DNA of 14,726 nt, from positions 1 through 14,726 of the forward strand of contig JAQVVC010000017.1 in NCBI GenBank assembly GCA_028699175.1, read 5' to 3'. A program made the position numbers and the translations under genes. The DNA comes from Bacilli bacterium. Lineage in GTDB: Bacteria > Bacillota_I > Bacilli_A > RF39 > UBA660. Positions 14,582-14,726 of the stretch are shown piece after piece (within the stretch, counting starts at the first letter, position 1; each line of letters begins with the position of its first letter). Below the pieces are notes generated by a model, which searched no databases, had not been told where the DNA came from, and saw only the letters and a list, made by a program, of their open reading frames with translations.

Positions 14582-14598
14582 AAATATCACCTTAATAT

Positions 14599-14627
14599 AA
14601 AATATGTTTAATTAGGTATTTTATAAC
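14599..14627 (-). promoter_or_regulatory. Possible mother-cell sigma factor promoter of gerQ
   Basis: On the minus strand, CATATTTT (14606-14599) resembles the -10 of SigE (CATACAnT) or, as CATATTTTA, of SigK (CATAnnnTA). GTTATAA (14627-14621) stands 14 bases upstream, the SigE spacing, but matches its -35 poorly. No extended -10 of the housekeeping type is seen here, unlike the other units. Tentative in such AT-rich DNA. Confidence 0.3.
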
Positions 14628-14726
14628 TAAAAGTTGAATTTCAAACTAAACCTTTTTCTAGTTATTTTTCTAGCTTTAGGAGATAGAATATTTTCCTTCA
14701 TATAACATTATCATAAGTTAAACACA

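Noticed and set aside
14627..14701. A 24-codon minus-strand frame upstream of gerQ, very basic, whose ATG overlaps a TGA ending a frame that enters from the window's right edge.
   Set aside because: No Shine-Dalgarno, no family resemblance, and only eight codons of the supposed upstream gene are visible. It could equally be chance; the sequence past 14726 is needed.
1..14726. A CRISPR array, prophage, transposon or clustered defence island.
   Set aside because: No regularly spaced repeats, integrase, transposase, restriction or phage structural genes are present; the Abi_2 gene is the only possible defence gene.

Overview
The window is 14.7 kb of a very AT-rich, gene-dense chromosome with short gaps and tidy operons. 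Gene content points to a low-GC, walled Bacillota of the Bacilli/Erysipelotrichia-RF39 kind: a CwlD-type cell-wall amidase, WalJ next to RlmH, the rpsF-ssb-rpsR and rplI-dnaB pairs, HtrA, LemA and the spore protein GerQ. Trp is read from TGG, and TGA is a stop (for example at the ends of the fchA and walJ genes), so this is not a Mycoplasma-type recoded mollicute. CwlD-like and GerQ-like genes at the two ends suggest an organism that sporulates or recently did. The exact taxon cannot be fixed from the sequence alone.

Left part (1-2668): the 3' end of a zinc amidase resembling CwlD, then an Abi_2 (AbiD/AbiF-like) HEPN protein with its own extended -10 promoter, tightly followed by an HtrA-type membrane-anchored serine protease. 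A weak terminator overlaps the htrA stop. Next (2733-5326) come ychF, then fchA and folD sharing a 4-base overlap. FolD lacks the Lys and Gln needed for its cyclohydrolase activity, and the adjacent FchA-family protein is the natural supplier of that step; I consider this pairing the most instructive feature of the window. A separate promoter drives proS, a prolyl-tRNA synthetase without the INS editing domain.

Middle (6725-7830): a promoter, a structured leader of the S6:S18-binding type, and the rpsF-ssb-rpsR operon closed by a strong hairpin terminator. The 286-base gap that follows holds a locally GC-rich segment enclosed by an inverted repeat of unknown role. A new promoter then starts a long, tightly packed operon (8092-13696): rplI, dnaB, a LysM-G5-M23 endopeptidase, walJ, rlmH, a Nudix hydrolase and ung. 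It mixes translation, replication, wall remodelling and DNA/nucleotide repair.

Right end (13698-14726): a bidirectional terminator separates ung from the convergent genes lemA and gerQ on the minus strand. All six promoters that I can propose at transcription-unit starts carry a TGnTATAMT extended -10, most with poor -35 elements. I see no tRNA, rRNA, CRISPR array, transposase or prophage gene.
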